Shown: positions 63,001 through 64,000 of the stretch, piece after piece
Position numbering within the stretch: position 1 is the stretch's first letter
Layout of the letters: every line of letters begins with the position of its first letter
NCBI RefSeq assembly: GCF_043290135.1
Contig: NC_134707.1
Span: 143,407,319-143,471,318 of the forward strand
Direction of reading: 5' to 3'
DNA from: Rhipicephalus microplus
Taxonomy: Eukaryota; Arthropoda; Arachnida; Ixodida; Ixodidae
DNA length: 64,000 nt
Position numbers and translations under genes: made by a program
Notes under the pieces: model-generated
The model's database searches: none
The model's input: the letters and a program-made list of their open reading frames with translations, nothing else
What the model was told of the DNA's origin: nothing

Positions 63001-64000
63001 TAGAAACCCTGCAGCTAGAAACTCCGCAACTAGAAACTCTGCAAATAGAAACTCCACAGCTAGAAACTCCACAACTAGAAACTCCACAACTTGAGAGTTC
63101 GCAACTAGAAACTCCACAACTAGAAACTCCACAACTAGAGACTCCGCAACTAGAAACTCCACCACTAGAAACTCCACAACCACAAACCTCACAAATAGAA
63201 ATTCCATAACTAGAAACTCCACAGCTAGAAAGTTCACAACTAGAAACTCTGCAACTAGAAACTCCGCAGCTAGAAACTCCACAGCTAGAAAATCCACCAC
63301 TAGAAACTCCAAAACTAGCAACTCCACAACTACAGACTCCGCAACTAGAAAACTCCGCAACTAGAAACTCCCAACTAGACACTCCGCAACTAGGAACTCT
63401 ACAACATCAAAATCCACAACTAGAAACTCCACAATTTGAAACTCCACAACTAGATACTCCACAACTACAAACTCCACAACTAGAAACTCCCCAACTAAAA
63501 CTCCACAACTTGAAACTCTGCAACTAGAAACTCCGCAATTAGAAACTCCACAGCTAGAAACTTCACTACTTGAAACACCACAACATGATACTCCACAACT
63601 ACGAATTCCACAACTTGAAACTCCACAACTAGAAACTCCGCAACAAGAAGCTCCGCAACTAGAATTTCCACAGCTAGAAACTCCACAACTTGAGACTTCG
63701 CGACTAGAAACTCAGCAACTAGAAACTCAACAACTATAAACTCAACCACTAGAAACTCCACAACTAGGAACTCTACAACTTCAAAATCCACAACTAAAAA
63801 CTCTTCAACTTGAAACTCCATATCTAGATACTCCACAACTACAAACTCCACAACTAGAAACTCCACAACCTGAAACTCCGCAACCAGAAACTCCGCAACT
63901 AAAACTCCACAACTAGAAACTCCACAAGTAGAAACTCCACAACTAGAAACTCTGCAACTAGAAACTCCGCAATTAGAAACTCCACAGCTAGAAACTTCAC
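63001..64000. repeat. 2.1-kb-period repeat, copy 2 (cut by window end)
   Basis: Partner of 60847-61917. The array continues to the last base of the window in register, so this copy and the satellite both extend beyond it. Confidence 0.84.

Larger units (their letters stand above)
1..64000. repeat. 15-bp satellite array filling the whole window
   Basis: Every row reads as tandem copies of a 15-bp unit, commonest + strand form CTAGAAACTCCACAA. The consensus is 7 A, 5 C, 2 T and 1 G, so the + strand is about 80% A+C. Frequent variants change position 3 (CTAG/CTTG), position 4 (CTAG/CTAC/CTAT), position 6 (GAAA/GAGA/GATA), positions 10-12 (CCA, CCG, CTG, TCG, CAA, GCA) and position 15 (CAA/CAG). 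Rare monomers of 12, 13, 14 (CTAAAACTCCACAA) or 16 bp (CTAGAAAACTCCGCAA) break the register. I see no unique DNA longer than about one monomer. Both ends are inside the array, so its full length is unknown. The 15-bp repeat is seen directly; a heterochromatic satellite locus in a eukaryote is inference. Confidence 0.97.

Noticed and set aside
1..64000. CRISPR array
   Set aside because: Repeats are 15 bp and directly abutting; there are no unique spacers, no leader and no cas genes.
1..64000. Telomeric repeat
   Set aside because: The unit is 15 bp, lacks the G-run pattern of known telomere repeats, and includes many diverged variants and kilobase-scale blocks.
1..64000. Intrinsically bent DNA from phased A-tracts
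   Set aside because: The AAA tracts recur every 15 bp, about 1.4 helical turns, so they are not in phase with the helix.
1..64000. tRNA, rRNA or other structured RNA genes
   Set aside because: No stem-forming unique sequence exists; the A+C-rich strand has little self-complementarity beyond CTAG.

Overview
The whole 64 kb window is one uninterrupted block of satellite (minisatellite-like) DNA. It is built from a 15-bp unit whose commonest + strand form is CTAGAAACTCCACAA. I found no stretch of unique sequence, no recognisable gene, no RNA gene, no transposon and no array edge; the repeat runs off both ends. This scale and organisation suggest a eukaryotic nuclear genome (centromeric, pericentromeric, subtelomeric or other heterochromatin). 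I cannot name the species or chromosomal site from sequence alone.

The structure has two levels. Level 1 is the 15-bp monomer with recurring variants: CTCCGCAA, CTCTGCAA, CTTGAGACTTCGCAA, CTATAAACTTCACAA, CTACAAACTCCACAA, CTAGATACTCCACAA, CTTGAAACACCACAA and others. There are also occasional 12-, 13-, 14- and 16-bp monomers. Level 2 is higher-order: long ordered strings of specific variants are copied as blocks, so rare variants and rare indels act as markers.

Layout by marker offsets, boundaries read by eye to about one or two monomers. 1-12.35 kb: family A, copies offset by about 4.75 and 5.05 kb, plus an internal 1.41-kb duplication. 12.7-19.4 kb: family B, two copies of a 3.25-kb unit made of two related halves. 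20.4-31.8 kb: family C, two 3.7-kb homologous stretches 7.13 kb apart. 29.86-35.68 kb: a head-to-tail duplication of 2.9 kb. 35.7-37.6 kb: a B-type mosaic. 37.6-48.7 kb: a nearly identical 5.67-kb duplication. 48.7-56.1 kb: C-type blocks rearranged with 3.21-kb, 3.70-kb and 0.55-kb duplications. 56.4-59.7 kb: a 2.2-kb repeat. 59.7-60.4 kb: A-type sequence again. 60.8-64 kb: a 2.1-kb repeat cut by the window end.

Long open reading frames are abundant but are best explained as an arithmetic by-product. 15 is divisible by 3, and the palindrome CTAG puts a TAG stop in only one frame per strand, leaving two frames per strand open with 5-residue periods (LETPQ and RNSTT on +, VEFLV and CGVSS on -). 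Length changes shift these frames, and common variants add stops to some of them. I therefore annotate no CDS. The points most worth follow-up are the young large duplications, the CpG-decay pattern at one monomer position, two independent 165-bp (11-monomer) events, and the fact that most common variants are synonymous only in the + LETPQ frame.
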